Origin: UBA7672 sp041398245
Lineage (GTDB): Bacteria; Pseudomonadota; Alphaproteobacteria; Caulobacterales; Hyphomonadaceae
Assembly (NCBI GenBank): GCA_041398245.1
Contig: JAWKVC010000015.1
Coordinates: 1-64,000 of the forward strand
Reading direction: 5' to 3'
Length of the DNA stretch: 64,000 bases
Shown: positions 34,091 through 42,512 of the stretch, piece by piece
Position numbering within the stretch: position 1 is the first letter of the stretch
Layout: each line of letters opens with the position of its first letter
Made by a program: the position numbers and the translations under genes
The notes under the pieces: model-generated
Told to the model about the DNA's origin: nothing
Database searches by the model: none
What the model saw: only the letters and a program-made list of their open reading frames with translations

Positions 34091-35578
34091 ATGGGCTCGA
34101 CCACGCTGATCGACGCACGCGGCAAGCGTGGCGAGCCTGCCTCCGGCGGCGGTGAACCGCCGGAGGGCGATGAACCGGTTGTGCTCTACGCCAAGCGCCG
34201 GCAGGTCTACCCCAAGCTGGTCTCGGGTAAGTTCCGGTCGCTCAAATGGTTCCTGCTCATCGTTACGCTGGGCTTCTATTACGTCCTGCCATGGCTGCGC
34301 TGGGATCGTGGTGTGGGCGTGCCCGACCAAGCGGTGCTGGCTGACTTCGCGGGCGGCAAGTTCTACTTCTTCTTTCTCGAGATCTGGCCGCAGGAAGTCT
34401 ACTTCATCACCGGCCTGCTGATCCTTGCGGCCATCGGCCTGTTCCTTGTGACAGCCGTGTTCGGCCGCGTCTGGTGTGGCTATTTCTGTCCCCAGACGGT
34501 CTGGACCGACCTCTTCATCGTGGTCGAGCGTTTCTTCGAAGGCGACCGCAACGCCCGCATGATGCGCGACAAGGGTCCGTGGAATGTCGACAAGGTCTGG
34601 CGCAAGGGCGCCAAGCATGCGGTGTGGCTGCTGGTGTCGTTCGCAACCGGCGGCGCCTTCATTCTCTACTGGCATGACGCCCCGACAATCGCCGAGACGT
34701 TCTTCACGGGTCAGGCACCTGCGACGGCCTATGTCTTCGCTATACTCCTGACCGCCACGACCTATGCGCTGGCCGGCACGATGCGCGAGCAGGTCTGCAC
34801 CTATATGTGTCCTTGGCCGCGCATTCAGGGAGCGCTGGTCGACAAGGACACGATGTCCGTCACCTACCGCTCCGACCGCGGCGAGCCGCGCGGCCCGCAC
34901 AAGAAGAACGAGAGCTGGGAAGGACGGGGCGATTGCATCGACTGCAAGCAGTGCGTCGTCGTGTGTCCGATGGGGATCGATATCCGCAATGGGGCGCAGC
35001 TCGAATGCATCCAGTGCGCGCTGTGCATCGACGCCTGCGACGCCATCATGAAGAAGGTCGGCCGCCCGACCGGTCTCATCGCCTATGATACGGATGAGAA
35101 TGTCCTGCTGCGCACCGCCAAGGAAAAGGCGCGGGCGTTCCGGCCGATCCGGGCGCGCACCACGCTCTATCTCGTCGTGTTCCTGATCACGGCTGGCCTC
35201 ATGGTCTTCGGCCTCTCGACCCGCACGACGCTGGAATTCTCTGCGCTCAAGGACAGGTCGCTCCCCTATGTGCAGCTCAGCACGGGTGAAATCCGCAACA
35301 CCTACACCATGAAGGTCGCCAACAAGCAGCGCGAGGTCCGCACGTTCAGCCTGTCGGTTGAGGGCGTTGCCGATGCGAAGCTCGAAGTGATCGGGGAGGC
35401 CGACATGGTTGGCCATGGCCTCAAGCTCGAACCCGGTGCGGTTGAAAGCTATCGCGTTCTGGTGACGGCGCCGGCTGCGAGCCGTCCCTCTGGCGGAGAG
35501 GATATCCGCCTCGTTCTGACCGACCCGACGGGCATGCGCGCGACCGCATCGACCCGCTTCTCAGGACCGGAGAACTGA
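34091..35578 (+). CDS. ccoG: Cytochrome c oxidase accessory protein CcoG (FixG/RdxA)
   Basis: Membrane-bound polyferredoxin of 495 residues needed for cbb3 assembly, thought to reduce copper for oxidase maturation. It has about five membrane helices, CGYFCPQTVW and CTYMCPWPRIQ cysteine motifs, and two 4Fe-4S motifs in CIDCKQCVVVCP and CIQCALCIDACD, with a C-terminal Ig-like periplasmic domain. It follows ccoP by two bases. Confidence 0.95.
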   Translation: MGSTTLIDARGKRGEPASGGGEPPEGDEPVVLYAKRRQVYPKLVSGKFRSLKWFLLIVTLGFYYVLPWLRWDRGVGVPDQAVLADFAGGKFYFFFLEIWPQEVYFITGLLILAAIGLFLVTAVFGRVWCGYFCPQTVWTDLFIVVERFFEGDRNARMMRDKGPWNVDKVWRKGAKHAVWLLVSFATGGAFILYWHDAPTIAETFFTGQAPATAYVFAILLTATTYALAGTMREQVCTYMCPWPRIQGALVDKDTMSVTYRSDRGEPRGPHKKNESWEGRGDCIDCKQCVVVCPMGIDIRNGAQLECIQCALCIDACDAIMKKVGRPTGLIAYDTDENVLLRTAKEKARAFRPIRARTTLYLVVFLITAGLMVFGLSTRTTLEFSALKDRSLPYVQLSTGEIRNTYTMKVANKQREVRTFSLSVEGVADAKLEVIGEADMVGHGLKLEPGAVESYRVLVTAPAASRPSGGEDIRLVLTDPTGMRATASTRFSGPEN

Positions 35579-35579
35579 C

Positions 35580-36077
35580 ATGGCGACCCGTGCGATGAAG
35601 ACGAAAGGCCTGCGCGGCATTCACGTGCTCTGGTGGATTTCCGGCTTCTTCGCCGTGATCATCGCGCTCGACACGCTGTTCGTGACCTGGGCGCTGCAAT
35701 CCTTCCCGGGAGAGGAGGTCAAGAATTCCTACGTGCTCGGGCTCGACTACAATCGCGAGGTCGAACGCCGGCGCGAGCAGGAAAAACTCGGCTGGACATC
35801 GGAAGTCGGTCTTGAACAGGCGGACGACACGCGGCTGGTCGTCAGGATGAACGGCGCAGACCAGGCGCCGGTGACCGGACTTGCTGTGTCGGCCAGCGTG
35901 CATGTGATCGGCGAAGCCGACGCGACGACGATCGATCTGGCTGAAGGCGCGCCCGGCGAGTACACGGCTTCGCTTGCGGCGCCGTCGCAGGCGCGGCTTG
36001 AGCTGTCGATCTCCGCGCGTCGTCATGGCGAGGAGCAGCCGGTCTTCACCGCGATCAAATCACTGGTGTCGCCATGA
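35580..36077 (+). CDS. ccoH: cbb3 oxidase assembly protein FixH/CcoH
   Basis: FixH-type protein of 165 residues with one N-terminal membrane helix (about 14-36) and a periplasmic Ig-like domain. The segment SYVLGLDYNREVERRREQEKLGW is the family hallmark. It stabilises the cbb3 complex during assembly. It starts one base after ccoG and overlaps ccoI by four bases. Confidence 0.92.
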   Translation: MATRAMKTKGLRGIHVLWWISGFFAVIIALDTLFVTWALQSFPGEEVKNSYVLGLDYNREVERRREQEKLGWTSEVGLEQADDTRLVVRMNGADQAPVTGLAVSASVHVIGEADATTIDLAEGAPGEYTASLAAPSQARLELSISARRHGEEQPVFTAIKSLVSP

Positions 36078-38281
36078 TGGACGCGACGGCCGGATGCCCC
36101 AGCGGACTGGCGCCGGCGACACCGGCTGGCGTCGCACAGGATCCGGCTGCCTTCGTGACCGAGAGCCGCGGCCGCCGCATTCTGGAAATCATGGTTCGCG
36201 GCGCAAGCTGCGGCGGATGCCTTTCCAAGATCGAGGGCGCTGTCGGCAAATTGCCGGGTATCGAGCAGGCGCGGCTGAATCTGTCGACGGGCCGCATGCA
36301 CGTCGAGTGGACAGGCGGACTGCAGCCGAAACGCGTCATCGAAACGATCACAAAGCTGGGCTATGGCGCGGCTGCTTTCGATGCCGGCAGGCAGGACAAT
36401 ACCGAGGGACAGACCGAGCAACGCTTGCTGATCGCCATGGTGGTTGCGGGCGTGGCGACGATGGGCGTGATGATGGTCGCTGAACCGCTCTGGTTCAGCC
36501 CCGACGTTTCGCCAGAGACACGCACGCTGCTGCACTGGGTATCGGCGCTGATCGCCATCCCGGCGACAGCGTTCTCGGGCAGACCGTTCTTCGAGTCGGC
36601 TGTGGCGTCGATCCGGCGCGGCCGTCTCAATATGGACGTGCCGATTTCGCTGGCGGTCATTCTGGCGATTGGCATCAGCATCTATGAAACGGCGCGGGGC
36701 GGCGAGCACGCCTATTTCGACGCCTCCGTCATGCTGCTGTTCTTCCTGCTGATCGGACGGTTCTTCGATGCGCGCCTGAGGCGGCGCGCCTATGCGGCGG
36801 CCAACGCGCTTGCGGCGTTGCAGACGGCGACGGCGACGCGCATCGGTCCGCTGGGCGCGGCGGAGGCGGTGCGCGCGTCGGATATCCGCCCGGGCGACGT
36901 GCTGCTTGTGGCCGCCGGCGAACGGCTCGCGGTCGATGCCGAAGTTGTCTCGGGCGCAAGCGAAATCGATCTTCGCATGGTGACAGGCGAGGTCACGCCC
37001 TCGGCCGCCTATGCGGGGCAGGTGCTGCACGCAGGCGCGGTGAACCTGTCCGCGCCGCTGCGCGTGCGTGCAGCTGCGGCCGCCAGCCAGTCGCTGACAG
37101 CGGAGATTTCACGCCTGCTGGAAGCGGGCGAGCAGAAGAAATCCTCCTATCGCCGGATCGCTGACCGTGCGGCTGAAGCCTACGTTCCGCAGGTTCACAT
37201 CGCGGCCGCGCTGACATTCGTCGGCTGGCTTGTGTTCGGCGCATCCGTTTCGCAGGCGGCTTTCACCGCGATCACGGTTCTGATTATCACATGCCCTTGC
37301 GCCATCGCGCTTGCTGCGCCGATGGTTCAGGTTGCTGCGGCGGGACGGCTGTTCAAGCACGGCGCCTATCTCGCTTCGGGCGATGCGCTGGAGCGGATCG
37401 CCGCGGTCGACCATGTCGTCTTCGACAAGACGGGCACGCTGACGCTGGGCGACCCGAAACTGGTCGGAGATTATCCCACAGAGCAGATGGCGAAGGCGGC
37501 CATGCTGGCGCGCGCCAGCCGGCACCCCTTCTCGCGGGCGATCGCGCATGCGGCGGGGGCAGGGCCGGTCGCCGAGCATGTCGAGGAGCATCCCGGCGAA
37601 GGTGTTTCGGGTGAGATCGATGGTCGCCAGGCGCGGCTGGGGTCCGCCGCCTTCTGCGGCGCCGCGGCCCGTGGCGGCAGCGAGCTCTGGTTCGCCGTCG
37701 CGGGCGAGACGCCGGTCGCCTTCCGGTTCGAGGACGCGCTGCGGCCCGAAGCAAAGGAGACGATCGAACGTCTCCGGTCGATGGGTCTTTCAGTCGAGCT
37801 TCTGTCCGGCGACAGCGACGCGCGCGTCGCCAAGGCCGCCGCCGACGCGGGCATCACGGAATGGAGCGCCGCCGCGACGCCGGTCTCCAAAGCCGAGCGC
37901 CTTGCGAAACTGGAGCGCGAAGGCCGGAAAGTGCTGATGGTCGGGGATGGCCTCAATGATGCGGCGGCGCTGGCCGGCGCGCATGCCTCGCTGGCGCCCG
38001 GCGGCGCGGTCGACGTCTCGCGGCTCGCCAGTGACTGTGTCTATTCCGGCGACAGCCTCAGGTCGGTCGCTCTGATCGTCGAGGTCGCCCGCGCTTCCCG
38101 GCAGAGGATGCGGGAGAATTTCGCATTCGCCGCCCTTTACAATCTCGTCGCAGTTCCGGTGGCTGTGGTGGGATGGGCGACGCCCGTCGTGGCCGCTGCG
38201 GCCATGTCGCTGTCATCCGCTGTCGTGACGCTCAATGCGCTGCGGCTGTCGGTGATGACGCTGAAGGAGGATGGCAAATGA
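36074..38281 (+). CDS. ccoI: Cu+-exporting P-type ATPase for cbb3 assembly (FixI/CcoI)
   Basis: P1B-type ATPase of 735 residues that moves copper for insertion into the oxidase. It has an N-terminal heavy-metal domain with CGGC (MVRGASCGGCLSKIEGAV), eight or so helices, the membrane copper site TCPCAIA, the phosphorylation motif DKTGTLT, a HP motif in ASRHPFS and the hinge GDGLNDAAAL. It is CcoI and not general CopA by its place between ccoH and ccoS. It overlaps ccoS by four bases. Confidence 0.94.
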   Translation: MMDATAGCPSGLAPATPAGVAQDPAAFVTESRGRRILEIMVRGASCGGCLSKIEGAVGKLPGIEQARLNLSTGRMHVEWTGGLQPKRVIETITKLGYGAAAFDAGRQDNTEGQTEQRLLIAMVVAGVATMGVMMVAEPLWFSPDVSPETRTLLHWVSALIAIPATAFSGRPFFESAVASIRRGRLNMDVPISLAVILAIGISIYETARGGEHAYFDASVMLLFFLLIGRFFDARLRRRAYAAANALAALQTATATRIGPLGAAEAVRASDIRPGDVLLVAAGERLAVDAEVVSGASEIDLRMVTGEVTPSAAYAGQVLHAGAVNLSAPLRVRAAAAASQSLTAEISRLLEAGEQKKSSYRRIADRAAEAYVPQVHIAAALTFVGWLVFGASVSQAAFTAITVLIITCPCAIALAAPMVQVAAAGRLFKHGAYLASGDALERIAAVDHVVFDKTGTLTLGDPKLVGDYPTEQMAKAAMLARASRHPFSRAIAHAAGAGPVAEHVEEHPGEGVSGEIDGRQARLGSAAFCGAAARGGSELWFAVAGETPVAFRFEDALRPEAKETIERLRSMGLSVELLSGDSDARVAKAAADAGITEWSAAATPVSKAERLAKLEREGRKVLMVGDGLNDAAALAGAHASLAPGGAVDVSRLASDCVYSGDSLRSVALIVEVARASRQRMRENFAFAALYNLVAVPVAVVGWATPVVAAAAMSLSSAVVTLNALRLSVMTLKEDGK

Positions 38282-38427
38282 CCGTCCTGATCTACATGCT
38301 TCCGGCCGCCCTGCTGCTGGCTGCTGTTGGGCTCGCGGGCTTCGTCTGGTCGCTGCGCAGCGGCCAGTTCGATGATCCGGCCGGGGCTGCGGCGCGAATC
38401 CTCGAGGACAAGGACCCGATACCCTGA
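38278..38427 (+). CDS. ccoS: cbb3-type oxidase assembly protein CcoS
   Basis: Forty-nine residues with one membrane helix (about 3-22) followed by FVWSLRSGQFDDPAGAAARILEDKD. The SGQF(D/E)D...R.L motif directly after the helix defines CcoS, required for cofactor insertion into the oxidase. Overlaps ccoI (ATGA) and ends the operon; the next 105 bases show no gene or clear terminator. Confidence 0.93.
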   Translation: MTVLIYMLPAALLLAAVGLAGFVWSLRSGQFDDPAGAAARILEDKDPIP

Positions 38428-38532
38428 CGCGGGTTCCACGGTGGGTGCGCCAACTCGTGCGTTGACAGGCGCGGCCAGCAATGGCCCCTGAGGGACTTAT
38501 CATGTGACAGGTCCAGGGGCTGGAGCTTCTTT

Positions 38533-39273
38533 TTGTCGGCCGGAACTTCGCTCGGATGCATTCTGATCGTCGATGACGATGTTGGGCTGCGCGAAACCCT
38601 GGCCAATTTCCTTGAGGCCGAGGGCTATCACACCCGCCAGGCCGGCAACCCCGCCGAAGCGCGGACGCTGATGGCGGCCGGTGAGCCGGATCTGTTGCTA
38701 CTCGACATCAACATGCCGGGCGGCGACGGGCTGTCGCTGGCGGCCGAGATCCGGGCGCGGCAGACGACGCCCATCATCATGCTGTCCGGCAAGGGCTCGA
38801 TGGTGGATCGCGTGGTCGGGCTCGAGGTTGGCGCGGACGATTATCTGCCGAAGCCATTCGAACTGCGTGAGCTGCTGGCGCGGGTGCGCGCTGTCCTGCG
38901 ACGGGCGCGGCCTGCCGGCGAAGCGGCTGCGCCGGCGCCCGCGACGTCAGAGCGTCAGGCGCGGTTCGACATGTTTGTGCTCACGCCGTCGCGCAGGGAT
39001 GTCCGCACGACTGGCGGCGCGCGTGTCGACCTGACAGGCGCGGAGTACAATCTGCTGGCGTCGCTGGTGGATCGGCCCAACCGGGTGATGACGCGCGACG
39101 CCATCGCTGAGTCGACCCGGAAGGATGACTGGGACGCGTTCGATCGCAGCATCGACACACTGGTCAGCCGCCTGCGCCGCGAGCTTGGCCAGCACACGGA
39201 TACGGCGAACCTGATCCAGACCGTGCGTGGCGAGGGCTATGTCCTGGCGTGCGAGGTGCGCTGGACGTCCTGA
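38533..39273 (+). CDS. OmpR-family response regulator
   Basis: Two-domain regulator of 246 residues. The receiver has the acidic pair in LIVDDD, the phospho-acceptor Asp in LLLLDINMPG and the conserved Lys in LPKPFE. The C-terminal winged HTH (LTGAEYNLLASLVDRPNRVMTRDAIAE...LVSRLRRELG...IQTVRGEGYVLA) is OmpR/PhoB type. TTG at 38533 is chosen because GGAG is seven bases upstream. It converges on the FixL-like hybrid kinase gene, which lacks another obvious partner here, so it may be its output. FixJ, the usual FixL partner, has a different (LuxR-type) DNA-binding domain. Confidence 0.88.
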   Translation: MSAGTSLGCILIVDDDVGLRETLANFLEAEGYHTRQAGNPAEARTLMAAGEPDLLLLDINMPGGDGLSLAAEIRARQTTPIIMLSGKGSMVDRVVGLEVGADDYLPKPFELRELLARVRAVLRRARPAGEAAAPAPATSERQARFDMFVLTPSRRDVRTTGGARVDLTGAEYNLLASLVDRPNRVMTRDAIAESTRKDDWDAFDRSIDTLVSRLRRELGQHTDTANLIQTVRGEGYVLACEVRWTS

Positions 39274-39289
39274 TCCCGGAGCTGCGGGG

Positions 39290-40912
39290 TCACTCGGCGG
39301 CAGGGTGGAGCGAGTCGCGCACCATCTGGGCAAGTTGGGCGCGTGTCGACGGCTTCGGCAGGAAAGGCCGGCTGTTTGTTCCGCCGGACGCCATGCGCGG
39401 CGAATAGCCGGACGTCATGATGATGCGGACCTGCGGCCAGCGCTTCTCGATTTCGTCGGCCAGCGCGTGCCCGTCCATCCCGCCCGGCATCACGACGTCG
39501 ACAAGCGCGAGTTCAACCTCGGGCGACTGGCCAAGCATTTCGAGGCCGTTCTGGCCATCGACTGCGATCTTCACGCGATAACCCAGGCTTTCCAGCCGTG
39601 AGACCGTGACAAGGCGGACATCGGGATCGTCCTCGACGACAAGGATGGTTTCGCCATTGCCCTCGGGCGTGGAGGTGTCCGTCGCCGCCGCCGCAGCCGT
39701 CGCCTGGGACGGCGTGTAGGGGAAGAACAGGCTGACGCGCGTACCGCGGCCGACTTCGCTGTAGAGCCGGGCGTGACCGCCGATCTGCTTCATGAAGCCG
39801 TAGACCATCGACAGGCCCAGCCCCGTTCCGGCGCCGACTTCCTTGGTGGTGAAGAAAGGCTCGATCGCCCTCGCGCACACCTCCGGCGACATCCCCTGAC
39901 CGGTGTCGGAAACAGATACGCGCAGATACTCGCCCGGAGGCGCTTCCTGCGCGGTGCGGGGATCATCGTCGAAGCGGACCACTTCCGTCTCGATCGCGAT
40001 CAGACCGCCGTCCGGCATGGCGTCGCGCGCGTTGACGGCGAGGTTGAGTACGGCCGTCTCGAACTGGTCGATATCGGCATCGACGCGACCCCGGATGGGG
40101 GTGAGGTGCATGCGCACCTCAACCGTTTCGCCCAGCGTGCGCTGGAGCATCTCGGCCATGTCCTCGAGGCATTTGTTGAGGTCCAGCATCTGCCGCTGCA
40201 GCGGCTGCTTGCGCGCGAACGCCAGCAGGCGCTGGGTGATTCGCGCGGCGCGGATCGCGGCGTCCTGCGCGCGCACAACGGCGCGCCGGGCCGCAGGCGG
40301 AAGGTCCACATTGGCGATCATCTCGAGATTGCCGCCGATGACCGCCAGAATGTTGTTGAAGTCGTGCGCGATGCCGCCAGACAACTGGCCGATCGCGTCA
40401 AGTTTCTGGTGATGCAGGATCACTTCCTCGGCGCGCTTCTTTTCGGTGAGATCATAGATGATGCCGACGAAGATAGCGCCGGTATCGGTCTCCGCTTCGC
40501 CCACGGACAGATACATCGGGAAGACCGTTCCGTCCGATTTGAGCCCGGTCAGTTCGCGCCCGATGCCTATGATGCGTTTCACGCGCGTTTCCCGGTGACG
40601 CGACAGATAGCTGTCGTGGTTCTCTGCGAAGGGCGTCGGCATCAGCGTCGAGACATTGCGCCCCAGCAGCTCTCTGGCCGTGTACTTGAACAGCTTTTCG
40701 CAGCCCGGGTTCACGTACTGGATGGTTCCGGCGGCGTCGATGACGATCAGCCCGTCGACCATCGTCTCGGGAACGATCCTGAAGTAGTCATCCGAAAAGA
40801 GCGATTGCAGGCTTATGTCCGGCAGCCTCCAGAGACGAGGCGTATCTACCGCAGACCCACCGGCCGCGCCAGTTGGGGCCTTCCCGGGCGAAACAGGCGC
40901 TGGATCGCGCAT
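39290..40912 (-). CDS. Hybrid histidine kinase with a FixL-like heme PAS domain
   Basis: Sensor kinase of about 540 residues: PAS (40-155), HisKA with phosphorylated His183 in GGIAHDFNNILAV, ATPase domain (DTGQGMSPEV, GTGLGLSMVYG), and a C-terminal receiver with Asp in LALVDVVMPG. The PAS domain matches Bradyrhizobium FixL at functional positions: His99 (proximal heme ligand His200), Arg105 (Arg206), Ile114 (Ile215) and Arg119 (Arg220) within HDSYLSRHRE and RIIGIGR. It is therefore a predicted soluble O2 sensor. ATG at 40912 has GAGG upstream; the frame is open to 41074. Neighbours are the cbb3 operon and an OmpR-type regulator. Confidence 0.88.
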   Translation of the reverse strand: MRDPAPVSPGKAPTGAAGGSAVDTPRLWRLPDISLQSLFSDDYFRIVPETMVDGLIVIDAAGTIQYVNPGCEKLFKYTARELLGRNVSTLMPTPFAENHDSYLSRHRETRVKRIIGIGRELTGLKSDGTVFPMYLSVGEAETDTGAIFVGIIYDLTEKKRAEEVILHHQKLDAIGQLSGGIAHDFNNILAVIGGNLEMIANVDLPPAARRAVVRAQDAAIRAARITQRLLAFARKQPLQRQMLDLNKCLEDMAEMLQRTLGETVEVRMHLTPIRGRVDADIDQFETAVLNLAVNARDAMPDGGLIAIETEVVRFDDDPRTAQEAPPGEYLRVSVSDTGQGMSPEVCARAIEPFFTTKEVGAGTGLGLSMVYGFMKQIGGHARLYSEVGRGTRVSLFFPYTPSQATAAAAATDTSTPEGNGETILVVEDDPDVRLVTVSRLESLGYRVKIAVDGQNGLEMLGQSPEVELALVDVVMPGGMDGHALADEIEKRWPQVRIIMTSGYSPRMASGGTNSRPFLPKPSTRAQLAQMVRDSLHPAAE

Positions 40913-41060
40913 AAGCAGGGCCTCGTGACGCTGGATCGCGCTGTCGTGTTCGCATGCCGCGAGCGCCGTCTTGTCCCATTGATCTGGATCAGAACGTCGC
41001 AGGCCCCGCGGCGTCACGATGATTTTGATGGCACCGGACGGCAGCTCATCGGGGAGACGT

Positions 41061-41333
41061 ATGCGAAAGGGCAAATCGAGGGTTTTTACTGGCCTTGCCG
41101 GGCTAGTGATTTTGGCTGGCTGCGCCGGGGCCCAAACAGCCGAAGACTACCGGGTTTCGCTGCAGACCGTCACAGCAACGGCGCTTGGCGTTTCCGACGC
41201 CACCGCCATCACCGTGACGGATGAATCGCGCGTCAACGCCAAGTGGACCTGGAAGGCTTCCACGGGCGGCAAGACCTACACGTGCGATGCGGACGACCAG
41301 ATGCGGTTGCCATCCTGCGCCCAGACAACCTGA
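41061..41333 (+). CDS. Small predicted lipoprotein
   Basis: Ninety residues. Signal peptide ending in LAGC (Cys21) predicts lipidation. The mature part (GAQTAEDYRVSLQTVTATALGVSDATAITVTDESRV) is followed by a two-Cys C-terminal segment (YTCDADD...LPSCAQT) that could form a disulfide. GGGGAGACGT precedes the ATG. It is divergent from the hybrid kinase across a 148-base gap. The function is unknown. Confidence 0.75.
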   Translation: MRKGKSRVFTGLAGLVILAGCAGAQTAEDYRVSLQTVTATALGVSDATAITVTDESRVNAKWTWKASTGGKTYTCDADDQMRLPSCAQTT

Positions 41334-41359
41334 TCATCCGAATCCGAACGGAGCCAACA

Positions 41360-41461
41360 ATGGATTTGCAGCCCTATTTCGTGCCGGGCGTCATTACTGT
41401 GATGACAGTCTTCGCGCTCGTTCTGGCCTACGCCACGATCGTGACCCGGACCCCCAAATAG
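41360..41461 (+). CDS. 33-residue single-helix membrane protein
   Basis: Very short gene starting MDLQPYFVPGVITV, with one hydrophobic helix (about 7-26) and a C-terminal TRTPK. GGAG lies six bases before the ATG, ideal spacing, which supports translation. It lies between the lipoprotein and PagL-like genes. Resembles small subunits or regulators of membrane complexes, but no family was recognised. Confidence 0.5.
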   Translation: MDLQPYFVPGVITVMTVFALVLAYATIVTRTPK

Positions 41462-41545
41462 CTTGGGTCGCGCCACTGGAGACCGGCAGTTCACTGTGGC
41501 GCCAGAACATGCTCTAGCTTCTTTCCGGAGTACGGGAGGAAGTCC

Positions 41546-42124
41546 ATGAAGCCTGTGTTTCTAGCGGTTGCCGCAGCGGCGGCCGTCGTGGCTGCGCCTG
41601 CTTCTGTCGGGCAGGTCGACGGCGTCCGCCTTGGCGTGATGAAGCACAATATCTGCGTTATCGACTGCAAGAACGCGGACAAGGAATCCGGCGTCAACAT
41701 CTCCGGCGAGCTGCGGTTCAAATCGCCGGATTTCCTCGGCTGGGCGGGCTCGCCTCATCCTTACCTCATGGTGTCCGCCAACACGGACGGAAACACATCC
41801 TATGGCGGCGGCGGCCTTGAGTGGGACTTCGAGTTTGCGCCCGGCTGGCGGCTGGAGCCCGGCTTCGGCTACGTGATCCACGATGGCGACATCAACAATC
41901 CGTTCGCTTCGGGCACACAGGAAGCGGTCGACTATTCGGCCGACCACGTGCTCTTGGGCTCGCGCGACCTGTTCCGAACATCGCTGGCGCTGACCTGGGA
42001 ATTTTCGCCGGGCTTTGCGGTGCAAGGCATCTACGAGCATCTGAGCCATGGCCAGATCCTCGGCGAGGGGCGCAATCAGGGACTGGACGAGATCGGCGTC
42101 CGGGCGGTCTGGAATTTTAACTGA
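41546..42124 (+). CDS. Acyloxyacyl hydrolase / lipid A 3-O-deacylase (PagL-like)
   Basis: Outer-membrane beta-barrel of 192 residues with a signal peptide (cleavage near Gly22). The C-terminal motif YEHLSHG contains the H-x-S pair (His165, Ser167) of the PagL catalytic site, followed by NQGLDEIGVRAVWNF, the expected last strand ending in an aromatic residue. PagL trims a 3-linked acyl chain from lipid A, altering LPS. GGGAGGAAG precedes the ATG. Identity to known PagL is not testable here, but the motif and barrel size fit. Confidence 0.78.
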   Translation: MKPVFLAVAAAAAVVAAPASVGQVDGVRLGVMKHNICVIDCKNADKESGVNISGELRFKSPDFLGWAGSPHPYLMVSANTDGNTSYGGGGLEWDFEFAPGWRLEPGFGYVIHDGDINNPFASGTQEAVDYSADHVLLGSRDLFRTSLALTWEFSPGFAVQGIYEHLSHGQILGEGRNQGLDEIGVRAVWNFN

Positions 42125-42238
42125 CGGCGCCGGTCCTGAGGGGCAGTTCCTGCGCTTCGTGGGCAAGCCCGCAGGGGCGACCCAACGTTCCCCTTGAATC
42201 CCGACCGCGCCGCCTGTATCACCCGCGCCTTGCTATCT

Positions 42239-42305
<67 letters not shown>

Positions 42306-42323
<18 letters not shown>

Positions 42324-42350
42324 AGCGACGCTCCGGCGTCGCTTTTCTTT
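42306..42350 (+). other. attL: tRNA-Leu 3' end plus terminator, left copy of direct repeat
   Basis: Holds the last bases of tRNA-Leu and a hairpin AAGCGACGC-TCCG-GCGTCGCTT followed by TTTCTTT, the tRNA terminator. The stretch from GTCCTCTTCT to CTTTTCTTT recurs at 50418-50461 with one G missing, as expected for the two ends of an integrated element. Confidence 0.85.
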
Positions 42351-42423
42351 GTCCGATAGCAAGATAAAATCTAATAAAAACAAAGAAACTTGTCCTAGAC
42401 GGTCCGGAACGGTCCGGGTGGGT

Positions 42424-42496
42424 TTGTTGGTATCCCGCGAACTTGTTGGTATAGTTGTTGGTACAGCAGAGGGCATTTTGCCTGTCTGTGTTGGTA
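42424..42496 (+). repeat. TGTTGGTA arm-type repeats before integrase 1
   Basis: Four direct copies of (T)TGTTGGTA at 42424, 42443, 42455 and 42489. The same word recurs beside the second att copy and before integrase 2, so these are probably integrase arm-binding sites and possibly integrase-promoter autoregulation sites. Confidence 0.7.
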
Positions 42497-42512
42497 CAGG
42501 CGCCTGCACCCC

